This document shows, in pieces, positions 50,058 through 61,022 of a DNA stretch of 64,000 bases; position 1 is the stretch's first letter; each line of letters opens with the position of its first letter. Location: NCBI RefSeq assembly GCF_030816615.1, contig NZ_JAUSYD010000001.1, positions 868,001-932,000 of the forward strand, written 5' to 3'. Below the pieces are notes generated by a model. It had not been told where the DNA came from. It ran no database searches and saw nothing but the letters and a program-made list of their open reading frames with translations. Both the position numbers and the translations under genes were made by a program. The stretch comes from Streptomyces sp. B1I3 (GTDB lineage Bacteria > Actinomycetota > Actinomycetes > Streptomycetales > Streptomycetaceae).

Positions 50058-50800
50058 TCAGCGGCGTACCTTGCGCGTGGCCCGCAGCCACTCCTTGTTC
50101 ATCGCGGCGATCGACGGCAGCGGAATGCCCTTGGGGCAGGCCGTCGCGCACTCGCCTGTCAGGGTGCAGCCCCCGAATCCCTCCTCGTCCATGGTGGAGA
50201 CCATGTCGAGCACCCGGGTCTCACGCTCGGGTGCGCCCTGCGGGAGCACGTTGAGGTGGTTGATCTTGGCCGAGGTGAACAGCATCGCCGAGCCGTTGGG
50301 GCAGGCGGCGACGCAGGCACCGCAGCCGATGCACTCGGCGTGCTCGAAGGCGAAGTCGGCGTCCTGCTTGGGCACGGGGGTGGCGTGTGCGTCGGGTGCC
50401 GTCCCGGTGGGGGCGGAGATGTATCCGCCGGACTGGATGATCCGGTCGAAGGCCGAACGGTCGACGACGAGGTCCTTGACGACGGGGAAGGCCGAGGCGC
50501 GCCACGGCTCGATGTCGATCGTGTCGCCGTCCCGGAAGGACCGCATGTGCAGCTGGCAGGTGGTGGTGCGTTCGGGGCCGTGGGCGTCGCCGTTGATGAC
50601 GAGACTGCACGCGCCGCAGATGCCTTCACGGCAGTCGTGGTCGAAGGCGACGGGCTCGTCCCCGCCGAGGATGAGCTCCTCGTTGAGGGTGTCGAGCATC
50701 TCCAGGAACGACATGTCCTGGGAGATGCCGTCGACTTCGTAGGTGGCCATGGCGCCGGGCGCCTCGGCGTTCTGCTGGCGCCAGACGCGCAGGGTGAGCT

Positions 50801-50804
<4 letters not shown>
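50058..50804 (-). CDS. sdhB: Succinate dehydrogenase iron-sulfur subunit SdhB
   Basis: The 248-residue subunit carries the electron relay of complex II. The 2Fe-2S ligands are in [14 protein letters not shown] plus a later TTTC; the 4Fe-4S and 3Fe-4S ligands are in [14 protein letters not shown] and [14 protein letters not shown]. Its ATG overlaps the sdhA stop (ATGA). It is the last gene of sdhCAB. Confidence 0.95.
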
Positions 50805-52750
<1,946 letters not shown>

Positions 52751-52751
52751 G

Positions 52752-53459
52752 TCAGCTCACCACTCCGGTCATGACGGCGACGGGCACGGAGACGAATCCG
52801 GCCGTCAGCGCCACTGCGAGGACAGTGGCGAGGGTCTTCAGGACACGATTGCGGGCGGCGTTGCCCACGCCGAGGGTCTGCGCGGCGCTCCAGAGTCCGT
52901 GCCGGACGTGCAGGCCGAGGGCCAGCACGGCGACGATGTATACGACGTTGCCGTACCAGGTGGAGAAGGTGTCGAGCACGTTCTGGTAGGGGTGCCCGGA
53001 CTGGAAGCCGCCCGGGTGCACGGTGCCGGTCGTCAGGTCCAGGATGTGCCAGGCGATGAACAGCGCGAGGATGATGCCGCCGTAGCGCATGGTGCGGGTG
53101 GCGTAGCTCGCACGCGCCTTCTTGTGCACGTACGCCGTCGGGCGCGCCCTGAGGTCACGGCGGCTCAGCTGGTACGCGGAGACGGCGTGCAGGACGACGG
53201 CCGCGACGAGCACCACGCGGATGATCCACAGCGCCCACTCGTAGTGCAGGAAAGGGTCTCCGACGGTCCGGAGCCAGTGCGCGTAGTGGTTGAACTCGTC
53301 GGATCCGAAGAAGATCTTCAGGTTGCCCAGCATGTGGACAACCAGGTAGCCGAGCATGATCAGGCCGCTCACAGCCATGATCGTCTTCTTGCCGACGGAC
53401 GAGTCCCAGAGCGTACGCGTCATGGACGGCCGTCGGTCCGTCCGCGTTGCCAATGCCAT
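52752..53459 (-). CDS. sdhC: Succinate dehydrogenase cytochrome b subunit SdhC
   Basis: The 235-residue protein has five membrane helices carrying histidines suited to two hemes ([17 protein letters not shown]-like [47 protein letters not shown]). This one-subunit, two-heme anchor is of the type found in Bacillus and actinobacteria. ATG 53459 is taken as the start ([16 protein letters not shown]). It heads the sdhCAB operon, divergent from LysR. Confidence 0.92.
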   Translation of the reverse strand: MALATRTDRRPSMTRTLWDSSVGKKTIMAVSGLIMLGYLVVHMLGNLKIFFGSDEFNHYAHWLRTVGDPFLHYEWALWIIRVVLVAAVVLHAVSAYQLSRRDLRARPTAYVHKKARASYATRTMRYGGIILALFIAWHILDLTTGTVHPGGFQSGHPYQNVLDTFSTWYGNVVYIVAVLALGLHVRHGLWSAAQTLGVGNAARNRVLKTLATVLAVALTAGFVSVPVAVMTGVVS

Positions 53460-53498
53460 GGACACGACGCTAGAGGCGAGAGGTGCCATCAGTCCAAG

Positions 53499-53534
53499 AC
53501 ATGAAACGAGTCATGTTCATAGGCATCGGCTATG
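53499..53534. promoter_or_regulatory. Two palindromes in the sdhC-lysR divergent region
   Basis: ACATGA-AACGAG-TCATGT (53499-53516) is a perfect inverted repeat. Two bases on, CATAG-N7-CTATG (53518-53534) is another and fits the LysR T-N11-A architecture. They lie 21-57 bp before the LysR start and are its likely binding sites. Confidence 0.6.
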
Positions 53535-53555
53535 CGACTCGCTATCGTCGGTCCC

Positions 53556-54488
53556 ATGCACTTCCAGCAGCTCACCTACTTCGTGGCCGTGGCCGAGGCC
53601 AGGCACTTCACGCGGGCCGCCGAAGTGGTGCACGTGTCCCAGCCCTCCCTCTCCCAGCAGATCAAGGCACTGGAGAACGAGCTGGGCGCCGAACTGTTCA
53701 GCCGCGCGCGGGGCAACATCACACTCACGGACGCCGGCGAGGCCCTCCTGCCGCTGGCCCGCCGGATCCTTGCCGACGCCGACACCGCACGGCACGAGGT
53801 GCAGGAGCTGGTCCAGCTGCGCCGGGGACGGATCAGGCTCGGCGCCACCCCGAGCGTCTGCACCGGTCTGCTGCCCGATGTGCTGCGCGCCTTCCACGGC
53901 GCACACCCGGGGATCCAGCTCCTGATCGAGGAGGGCGGATCCCATGACCTCGTGCGCGAGCTGGCGCGGGGCGCCCTGGACCTCGCGCTGCTCGTACTGC
54001 CGCTGCCCGCGGCCTCACCCGCGCTGACCACGGTCGAGCTGCTGCACGAGGACCTCGTGGTGGTGTCGTCCTCGGCCCGCCCTGCGCCCGGGCGCAGGGG
54101 CGCCGTGCACGTCGCCGATCTGGAGAACGAGCCGCTCGTGATGTTCCGGCACGGCTACGACCTGCGGGAGCTGACCGTCGCCGCATGCCGCGCGGAGGGC
54201 TTCGAGCCGTCGTTCACGGTGGAGGGCGGGGAGATGGACGCCGTACTGGGCTTCGTACGGGCGGGGCTCGGGATCGCGGTGGTACCCCGCATGGTCGCCG
54301 TCAGGGCCGGGCAGGATCTGCGGACGACTCCGCTGGCCTCGCCGGGCCTGCGGCGCACGATCGCTCTCGCGCACCGCAGTGACGTCGAACCGCCGCGCGC
54401 GGCACGCGAGCTGCAGCGCATGCTGCTCGGCACGGGGCCGCACGCCGTCCCCGCGGCCGCCGGCGGGCCCGGCCCGTCCGGCGGCTGA
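53556..54488 (+). CDS. LysR-family transcriptional regulator
   Basis: The 310-residue protein opens with the standard HTH, MHFQQLTYFVAVAEARHFTR, then AAEVVHVSQPSLSQQIKALE. A two-lobed effector domain follows (IRLGATPSVCTGLLPDVLRAF, VEGGEMDAVLGFVRAGLGIAV). It is divergent from sdhCAB and probably controls it in response to a metabolite, possibly a dicarboxylate. An upstream in-frame ATG (53532) overlaps the palindromes, so ATG 53556 is preferred. Confidence 0.92.
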   Translation: MHFQQLTYFVAVAEARHFTRAAEVVHVSQPSLSQQIKALENELGAELFSRARGNITLTDAGEALLPLARRILADADTARHEVQELVQLRRGRIRLGATPSVCTGLLPDVLRAFHGAHPGIQLLIEEGGSHDLVRELARGALDLALLVLPLPAASPALTTVELLHEDLVVVSSSARPAPGRRGAVHVADLENEPLVMFRHGYDLRELTVAACRAEGFEPSFTVEGGEMDAVLGFVRAGLGIAVVPRMVAVRAGQDLRTTPLASPGLRRTIALAHRSDVEPPRAARELQRMLLGTGPHAVPAAAGGPGPSGG

Positions 54489-54498
54489 GGGGAAGCCG

Positions 54499-56673
54499 TC
54501 AGACCGCGTCCGCCAGCAGCAGCGAGTGGATCCGGTCCGGTGCGCCCGGCCTGGCGTAGTACCAGCCCTGCGCCGTGTCGCAGCCGAGCTGCCTCAGCTG
54601 CTCGGCCTGGGCGCCGGTCTCCACGCCCTCCACCGTGACCGCGAGGTCCAGGCTGTGGGCGAGCGAGACGATGCCCTCGACGATCTTCAGGTCGACCGGG
54701 TCCGCCGGATGGTGCTGCATCCCCTGCGTGAAGGAACGATCCAGCTTGAGCACGCTGACCGGCAGACGCCGCAGGTTCGCCAGGTTCGAGTAGCCCGTCC
54801 CGAAGTCGTCGAGGGCGATGGCGACGCCCATCTCGGCCAGTTGGCGCAGCGGCTTGAGCAGGTCGTCGTCGGCGCCGATCAGCGCGGACTCGGTGACCTC
54901 CAGGCAGAGCGCACCCGGTTCCAGTCCCGAGCGTTCCAGCACGTCGACGGTCTCGGCGACCAGCCTGGGGTGGTGGAGCTGGGTGGGCGAGAGGTTGACG
55001 TTGATCCGCAGCGGACCTCCGTCGGTGTGCCGCTCCTGCCAGAAGTTGGCCTGGCGGACGGACTCCTCCAGCACCCAGCGCCCGAGCGGCACGATGAGCC
55101 CCGTGTGCTCGGCGAGGGGGATGAAGCGGTCCGGCCCCAGGACGCCGTGCTGCGGGTGGCACCAGCGCACCAGCGCCTCCGCGCCGTGCACACTGCCGTC
55201 GCCCAGGTGCACCAGCGGCTGGTACTCGATGAAGAACTCCCCGCGGTCCAGCGCCGTGGGCAGGGCTGTCGTCAGCCCGTGCCGGGTGATGGCGCGGGCA
55301 TCGGCCTCGGCGTCGGCGATCGCGAAGCGGTTGCCACCCGCCGCCTTGGCCCGGTACATGGTGATGTCCGCGCTGCGCAGCACCTCGGCGGCGGTACGTT
55401 CGCCGGACGGTCCTTCGACGACGCCGATGGATCCGCGTACGGTCAGCTCCCGCCCGTCCAGGCGCATGGGCGTGGCGAGCGCCGAGAGGATGCGTCCGGC
55501 CAGCTCGTCGACCTCTTCCTCGGTACGGGGGCCGGTCGTCAGGGCCACGAACTCGTCCCCGCCGAGCCGGGCGACCATCTCACCGGGAGCGGTCGCACAG
55601 CTCTGCAGCCGGTCGGCGACCTCGACCAGCAGCCGGTCGCCGGCCGCGTGGCCGAGGCTGTCGTTGATCGCCTTGAAGCCGTCGAGGTCGAGGTAGCAGA
55701 GCCCGAAGCGCATGCCCTCCCTGAGCGCGAGGGCCTTCTCCAGGCGTTCGAAGAACAGGGTCCGGTTGGGCAGGCCGGTGAGCGCGTCATGGGTGGCCTC
55801 GTACCGCAGCCGCAGGTTGAGCAGCCGCCGTTCGGTGGTGTCCTCCATGAGGGCGAGCTGGTACTCGGGCCGCCCCTCCGAGTCCCGCAGCAGCGACACC
55901 GTGAGGTTGGTCCACAGCACGGTGCCGTCGTTGCGGTAGTACGGCTTCTCGACGCTGTAGTGCTCGCGCTCGCCGCGTACGAGTTCGTCGTAGTACTTCC
56001 ACACGTGCGGCGAGTCCTCCGGGTGGACCCACTCGTTCACCTTGTGGCTGCGGACGTGGTGCTCCAGCCCGCCGAACATCCGGGTGAGGGTGTCGTTGAT
56101 CTCCAGGATGTTGCCGTCCAGGTCGGCGATGCCGATCCCGATGGCGGCGTCCTTGAACACGGCGCGGAAGCGTGCCTCGGTCGCGTGCAGCGCCTGTTCG
56201 GCGTGCGAACGAGCGGTGAGTGCCGAGCGTGCGATGGCCTCCTGTTCGGTGAGGGTGCGTTCGCGGAGCGCCTGCGTGAACCCGCCGGCCAACGCGTGCT
56301 GGATGCGCGCGCACCGGGCACGGCTGTCCTCGGTGGACAGCACCACCGGCCCGTTGCCGCCGCAGTAGAGCACCAGGTACGAGTCGATGACGCCGAGCGT
56401 GGAACTCAGGGCGTCGGGATCCGTGCAGTGGGCGGCGACCAGTGCGCCTCCCACCCGCTGGGCGGGTGTCGCGTCGAAGGGCCGCGCGTGCAGGATCGTG
56501 TCCAGCTCCCGGGCCAGCGGCAGCAGATGCTGCTCGAACTCCGCGCGGGTCATCGAGGTTGCCGTGGAGGGGAAGATGGCCCGGCTCCAGATGGTGGCGA
56601 ATCTTCGGAGCCGGCCCTCGGGACCGTCCGGTTCCGCGTCCGGTGTACCGGACGCCTGGGCGGGAATGCTCAC
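54499..56673 (-). CDS. rmdA: PAS-GGDEF-EAL bifunctional c-di-GMP enzyme, RmdA-like
   Basis: The product is 724 residues. An N-terminal helical region (about 1-155) leads to a PAS-PAC domain (about 165-285: FRAVFKDAAIGIGIADLDGN, VLWTNLTVSLLRDSEGRPEY). A GGDEF domain follows with intact ARLGGDEFVAL (371-375), then an EAL domain with intact GAEALVRW (E499) and DDFGTGYSNL. Both diguanylate cyclase and phosphodiesterase activities are possible. The start GTG overlaps the methyltransferase stop. From memory RmdA of S. coelicolor has this architecture and location near sdh; it affects development. Confidence 0.88.
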   Translation of the reverse strand: MSIPAQASGTPDAEPDGPEGRLRRFATIWSRAIFPSTATSMTRAEFEQHLLPLARELDTILHARPFDATPAQRVGGALVAAHCTDPDALSSTLGVIDSYLVLYCGGNGPVVLSTEDSRARCARIQHALAGGFTQALRERTLTEQEAIARSALTARSHAEQALHATEARFRAVFKDAAIGIGIADLDGNILEINDTLTRMFGGLEHHVRSHKVNEWVHPEDSPHVWKYYDELVRGEREHYSVEKPYYRNDGTVLWTNLTVSLLRDSEGRPEYQLALMEDTTERRLLNLRLRYEATHDALTGLPNRTLFFERLEKALALREGMRFGLCYLDLDGFKAINDSLGHAAGDRLLVEVADRLQSCATAPGEMVARLGGDEFVALTTGPRTEEEVDELAGRILSALATPMRLDGRELTVRGSIGVVEGPSGERTAAEVLRSADITMYRAKAAGGNRFAIADAEADARAITRHGLTTALPTALDRGEFFIEYQPLVHLGDGSVHGAEALVRWCHPQHGVLGPDRFIPLAEHTGLIVPLGRWVLEESVRQANFWQERHTDGGPLRINVNLSPTQLHHPRLVAETVDVLERSGLEPGALCLEVTESALIGADDDLLKPLRQLAEMGVAIALDDFGTGYSNLANLRRLPVSVLKLDRSFTQGMQHHPADPVDLKIVEGIVSLAHSLDLAVTVEGVETGAQAEQLRQLGCDTAQGWYYARPGAPDRIHSLLLADAV

Positions 56674-57488
56674 GCCTTGCGCCCAACCCCGGCGAAGCCC
56701 GAGAAGGCGAACGGATCTTCCTGCGCCCGGCCCTCGGGGGACTCTGGGCGCCAGTCGGGCATGGAGACGAGTCCGGGCTCGACCATCTCGTAACCCTCGA
56801 AGAAACGGCTGATCTCCGCGGGCGACCGCATGATCAGCGGGTTGCGGATGTTGCGGTAGACGCCGACCGCCCCGCCCGCCTCCTCCTGCGAGAGCGGAAT
56901 GCCCTCGTACGAGGCATGGGTCAGGATGAGCAGGCTGCCGGGAGCCAGCTCCTCCCGCAGTTCGGCGACCGCCGCGTACGGGTCGTCGGCGTCCTCGATG
57001 AAGTGGAGCACCGCCACGAGCAGCAGGGCCACGGGCTTGTCCAGGTCGAGGAGTCCGCGGATCTCCGGATTGTCCAGGATGTCACGGGGTTTGCGCAGGT
57101 CCGCCGCGGCGACCATGCTCCGCTCGTTGCCCTCGAGGACCGCCTGGCTGTGCGCGACGGCGACCGGGTCGTGGTCGACGTAGACGACCCTGGCCTCCGG
57201 GTCGGCCGCCTGGGCGACTTCATGGACATTGCCGAATGTCGGTATGCCGGAGCCGATGTCCAGGAACTGGCTGATGCCCGAATGGGTTGCGTAGTGGACC
57301 GCCCTGCGCATGAAGGCCCGATTCGCCTGCATGATCTTGGGAAGCCCCGGCAGGAACTCCATGGCCTTGCGGGCCGCTTCCCGGTCCACCTCGAAATTGT
57401 GCGAACCGCCCAGATAGAAGTCGTACATGCGAGACACACTCGGCACCGAGATGTCAATGCCCTGCGGTGCCCAGGCGGGACGCTCCAT
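56670..57488 (-). CDS. SAM-dependent methyltransferase, SAV2177/DUF574 family
   Basis: The product is 272 residues. It shows the family pattern SVSRMYDFYLGGSHNFEVDR, the SAM site FLDIGSGIPTFGNVHEVAQ, VVYVDHDPVAVAHSQAVL, and the LLLVAVLHFIEDADDPYAAV block. This large actinomycete-specific family has unknown substrates. GGAG precedes ATG 57488. It is translationally coupled (GTGA) to the c-di-GMP enzyme gene, suggesting a shared signalling job. Confidence 0.9.
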   Translation of the reverse strand: MERPAWAPQGIDISVPSVSRMYDFYLGGSHNFEVDREAARKAMEFLPGLPKIMQANRAFMRRAVHYATHSGISQFLDIGSGIPTFGNVHEVAQAADPEARVVYVDHDPVAVAHSQAVLEGNERSMVAAADLRKPRDILDNPEIRGLLDLDKPVALLLVAVLHFIEDADDPYAAVAELREELAPGSLLILTHASYEGIPLSQEEAGGAVGVYRNIRNPLIMRSPAEISRFFEGYEMVEPGLVSMPDWRPESPEGRAQEDPFAFSGFAGVGRKA

Positions 57489-57691
57489 CGATGTCTCCAA
57501 CAAGTCGCCACGGCGATCCGGCCATGTTCATGGTCAGTGTTGACCAGAGGCTACTGACCGGCCGCCAGGAGAGCGAGTGGAAACGGAAATTAGAGATCCG
57601 TTATTGGTCACACACCGGTGGCATGTGCAACGGCCCGTCGCTGCGTGTGAACACGCGGCGACGGACCGGTACGAAAGTGCGTTCCGGGGTC

Positions 57692-58654
57692 CTACTTGGT
57701 GGCACCGACCAGCTTGGCGTCGGGAGACACGGCGTACCATGTCCCGCCGACACCTTGGCCGTTGGTGTCTCCCGGCGCCGCGTCGCCGGAGAAGGTGTAG
57801 ATCGGCCAGCAGTCGACCGACTGCTGCTGGATGCCGTCGGGTCGGTCGAAGGTGACAAATCCCTTCGTGGTGACACCCTCGACGTCGTTCTTCGCCACAG
57901 GGCTGACGACCGGCCACTTCTTGAGGCAGTCGCCCGTGCACGCCGACTTCATCGGCCAGGCCGAATCCTTCTTGAAGCGGTAAACCGTCATACCCCTTTT
58001 GTCGACGACGATGTTTCCGAGTTCGGGGTCCTTGCGGACCGAAAGTCCGGCGAGATCCGCCGGCGCGGAGCCGACCGGCCCGTCCGCGTTCACCGCCGCC
58101 TTCTTTCCGTCCGGCGCCGCGGCGAACCACGTCCCGCCGACACCCTGCCCGTTGGATTCCCCAGGGCCGGTGTCCTTGGCATACCGGTACATCGGCCAGC
58201 CCGCGACGGTGAGTTGTTTCGACCCGTCGGCCCTGGTGACCTCGCCGATCAGTGCGGCGTCGGTGCCCGCGGCTGCCGTGGCGTTCCCGGCGGGCACCAC
58301 CGGCCAGGTCTTCGCGCAGTCACCCTCGCACGTGGACTTCGGAGGCTGCGCGGTGTCCTTGTCGAAACGGTAGAGCGTGAAACCCTCGCTGTCGGTCAGC
58401 ACCTTGCCCAGTTCCTTGCTGTCCCACACCGCGAGCTGTCCGGCCTCCCTCGACGCCGCCGCGTCGGTGTCCGCCGCGGAGCCGTAGCCCCCGTCCGAGC
58501 CGTAGCCGCTGTCGGCCGGCTGCTGTGCGGGGGCCGCGTTGCCCACGGGCCGGCTGTCGGTGGACGACGCGCCATTCTCCTGACCGCACGCCGTCGTCAG
58601 CGCCAACAGGGCCATCGTCGTCACCGCGAGCGAGGCGTTCCGCCAGGTATTCAT
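57692..58654 (-). CDS. SCO0930-family lipoprotein
   Basis: The product is 320 residues. Lipobox TTAC (Cys about 23), a Gly/Ser/Asp-rich linker, then two tandem repeats of a secreted repeat: LTDSEGFTLYRFDKDTAQPP with CEGDCAKTWPVV, and VVDKRGMTVYRFKKDSAWPM with CTGDCLKKWPVV. Each ends in a WPxYxF(A/S) and GQGVGGTWFA segment. The paired cysteines in CxGDC could form disulfides. It is surface-exposed and of unknown function. Confidence 0.92.
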   Translation of the reverse strand: MNTWRNASLAVTTMALLALTTACGQENGASSTDSRPVGNAAPAQQPADSGYGSDGGYGSAADTDAAASREAGQLAVWDSKELGKVLTDSEGFTLYRFDKDTAQPPKSTCEGDCAKTWPVVPAGNATAAAGTDAALIGEVTRADGSKQLTVAGWPMYRYAKDTGPGESNGQGVGGTWFAAAPDGKKAAVNADGPVGSAPADLAGLSVRKDPELGNIVVDKRGMTVYRFKKDSAWPMKSACTGDCLKKWPVVSPVAKNDVEGVTTKGFVTFDRPDGIQQQSVDCWPIYTFSGDAAPGDTNGQGVGGTWYAVSPDAKLVGATK

Positions 58655-58847
58655 GTCGACTCCCGTTGTCCTTCTGCCGTTTGGGACGCGGGTTCGCGTC
58701 TTTCATGGCCCTTGGTACGGGCGTGGGGCACCGCCGTGTTCAATGCACCGCCGGGAAAGTTTTCGGGGCGCAAACACAGATCCCCCGAGGTCCCCACCAT
58801 CGGGCGAATCAGGCGGGTTCACCGCGTGTCCCGCCACGGCGGGGACC

Positions 58848-59426
58848 ATGCTCCCCGGCGTGTACGGATCACGCATATCGCGGCTCGCGGCCGCCACCGC
58901 TCTGCTCTGGCTGCTCGCCGTACCCGCGCCCGCGGCCGGCGACTCCTGCGCGGTCGCCTCCATCGGGCAGGGGGAGGGCGGCTCGTCCGTCGCCGTCGCC
59001 GGCGACGGGGAGTGCGAGGCCGTCATCACCGAGCCCGAACCGCCCCCGCCGCCCCCGCCGCCTCCACCTCCCCCGCCCGAGCCCGAGACCCCACCGCCGC
59101 CTCCTCCCCCGCCGCCTCCCCCGCCGCCTCCGGCTCCCGCACCGCCCCCGCCGCCCCCGCCGCCCGCACCGGAACCCGCACAGGAACCCGAACCCGCACC
59201 ACCGCCACCACCCCCGCCCCTGACCCCGACCCCGTCACCCTCGCCCTCACCCTCACCCTCGGTTCGGCCCGCCATTCCCGCCCCCGAGCCGGTCGCCCTG
59301 CCCACCTACCGCAAGCCGGCCCGCAAGGCACCCAGGTCCGGCTCCTCACTCGTCTCGCTCACCTTGGTGATCACCGCCCCCGCCGTCTTCGCCGTAGCAG
59401 TGCTGCGGCCCCGATCGTCCCGCTGA
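58848..59426 (+). CDS. Secreted proline-rich surface protein with C-terminal membrane anchor
   Basis: The product is 192 residues. The signal peptide is RLAAATALLWLLAVPAPAAG, then a short head with two Cys (SCAVASIGQGEGG, GECEAV). About 80 residues of polyproline with Glu/Ala spacers follow (59038-59220), then a Thr-Pro/Ser-Pro stalk. A C-terminal hydrophobic span ends in RPRSSR. It probably spans the cell wall. ATG 58848 lacks a strong ribosome-binding site. DUF4239 follows after 15 bp. Confidence 0.8.
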   Translation: MLPGVYGSRISRLAAATALLWLLAVPAPAAGDSCAVASIGQGEGGSSVAVAGDGECEAVITEPEPPPPPPPPPPPPPEPETPPPPPPPPPPPPPPAPAPPPPPPPPAPEPAQEPEPAPPPPPPPLTPTPSPSPSPSPSVRPAIPAPEPVALPTYRKPARKAPRSGSSLVSLTLVITAPAVFAVAVLRPRSSR

Positions 59427-59441
59427 CCGCGAAGGGAACCC

Positions 59442-60209
59442 ATGTCGGAATGGCTCGTTCTGACCATCGCGATGGCCTCGGCCTGTGCCGTCGTCCTGAC
59501 CATCGCCATCCTCAACAACCGCCGGATCGGCGACGACGACGACCCGTCGGAGACGCCCGACGTCATCGAGTACATGACGATGATGATCGGCGTGGTCTAC
59601 GCGATCGTGCTCGGCCTGGCCATCGCGGGCGTCTGGGAGGGCCGCAGCGCCGCCCAGGAGTCGGTGCGCCTGGAGGCCCAGGCCCTGCACGAGGTCAGTG
59701 CACGCTCCGCGGTCTACCCGGCCGAGGTGCGCGACCGCATCCGCAAGGACGTCGACGCGTACGTGACCTATGTCGTCGGAGACGAGTGGCAGGCCATGAC
59801 CGACCACGGCACCCTCACCGAGAAGGGCACCGAACTTCTCGACCGGGTACAGGCCGACGTCACGGAGTACGAACCCCGCACGGACCACGAGGGGCAGGCC
59901 TACCAGCCGCTGGTGGACCAGGTGGCCGCCGTGGACGACGCCCGTGGTGCGCGGGGGCAGAACGCCGGCGCGACGATGCCGGGAGTCGTCTGGTTCGGCC
60001 TCATCACCGGAGCCCTGGTGACCGTCGGGCTGATCTTCACGCTCCAGATCCGCAGAACCTTCCGTGAACTGCTGCTCGCCGGCCTCTTCAGCGTGCTGAT
60101 CGCGTTTCTCCTCTTCCTCATCTGGGACTTCGACGCTCCCTTCGGCCGGGGCATCTCGGCCACGACCGCACCTTTCGTCGACCTGTTCCCGCACGCCACG
60201 GGTGGATAG
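59442..60209 (+). CDS. DUF4239 family membrane protein
   Basis: The 255-residue protein has an N-terminal span (WLVLTIAMASACAVVLTIAI), a second (MIGVVYAIVLGLAIAGVWEG), a 110-residue soluble helical part (ESVRLEAQALHEVSARSAVY onward), and two C-terminal spans (GVVWFGLITGALVTVGLIFT, LLLAGLFSVLIAFLLFLIWD). The layout is bestrophin-like, as in DUF4239. GAAGGGAA precedes the ATG. It is co-transcribed with the proline-rich protein. Confidence 0.88.
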   Translation: MSEWLVLTIAMASACAVVLTIAILNNRRIGDDDDPSETPDVIEYMTMMIGVVYAIVLGLAIAGVWEGRSAAQESVRLEAQALHEVSARSAVYPAEVRDRIRKDVDAYVTYVVGDEWQAMTDHGTLTEKGTELLDRVQADVTEYEPRTDHEGQAYQPLVDQVAAVDDARGARGQNAGATMPGVVWFGLITGALVTVGLIFTLQIRRTFRELLLAGLFSVLIAFLLFLIWDFDAPFGRGISATTAPFVDLFPHATGG

Positions 60210-60392
60210 CGCCGGGGCGCCGGTCCTGTTCCCCGGCCGATGCGCCGGCCGGGGGACAGGACTGCCCCATTCGCCTGACCCCGATCGCGGGTGGTATGGA
60301 GCACTCCTAGCGTTTCGGGCATCGAGGTGCATTTCCCACGCCGTGCGGAAATCGGTTCCGCGGCTGCTCCTCGGGGACCCGGAGGATTAACC

Positions 60393-60929
60393 ATGCGCGC
60401 GATACGTGTCGCACCCGTCGCTCTGCTGGGCGCCGCCGCCTGCGCCCTGATGACACCGGCCGCATCGGCCCACGTGCTCACCGGCGGCACGTCCACCACC
60501 TTCACGCCGACCATCACCCCCTCGACGGTCGCGCCGGGAGGGCGGGTCACCCTCGGCGCCGTCGGCTGCACCAGCGATGCGACCGCGTCGTCGGGCGTGT
60601 TCGACACGGTCACGATCCCGCGCGGGAGGTCGGCCACCGCCACGGTCGACCAGAACGCCAGGCGGGGTGCCGTCCACCAGGTGACGTTCCGCTGCGGCAC
60701 CACCACGCGGACGGCCAACCTCTCCATCACGGGCGGTGCCACCACCACCCCGACGACGGCACCCACCACCAGCTCCACCGCCACTCCCAGCGGTGTGCTG
60801 GGCGGGCTCGGCGGCAGCATCGACCCGGTGGACCCCGTGGAGATCGCCGCAGGCTCGGCACTCGTGACGGCCGCCGCGGCCGGCACCTTCTTCGCCCTGC
60901 GCAGGCGCCGCACCGGCCGTCAGCACTGA
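60393..60929 (+). CDS. Secreted surface protein with GGLGGSI-membrane-RRR C-terminal signal (paralogue A)
   Basis: The product is 178 residues. The signal peptide ends at AASA-HV. A single Ig-like beta domain (TPTITPSTVAPGGRVTLGAV, GCTSDATASS, VTFRCGTTTRTANLSI) contains two Cys, probably disulfide-linked. After a Thr/Ser-Pro linker comes GGLGGSIDPVDPVEI, a hydrophobic span and RRRRTGRQH. The same tail occurs in the gene at 61023. GGAGGATTAACC precedes the ATG. Confidence 0.82.
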   Translation: MRAIRVAPVALLGAAACALMTPAASAHVLTGGTSTTFTPTITPSTVAPGGRVTLGAVGCTSDATASSGVFDTVTIPRGRSATATVDQNARRGAVHQVTFRCGTTTRTANLSITGGATTTPTTAPTTSSTATPSGVLGGLGGSIDPVDPVEIAAGSALVTAAAAGTFFALRRRRTGRQH

Positions 60930-60954
60930 CGGCACGGCTCCCCACCGCACGACG

Positions 60955-60989
60955 GTCGCCCCGGGTCCTGGTCCAGGACTCGGGGCGAC
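60955..60989. terminator. Bidirectional terminator between two convergent surface genes
   Basis: A 16-bp stem with one G-T pair (60955-60970 with 60974-60989) closes a 3-nt loop, 26 bp after one stop codon and 34 bp from the other. Confidence 0.85.
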
Positions 60990-61022
60990 GGGCGTATCGG
61001 GCCGGGCGGGAGGTCGGACGCC

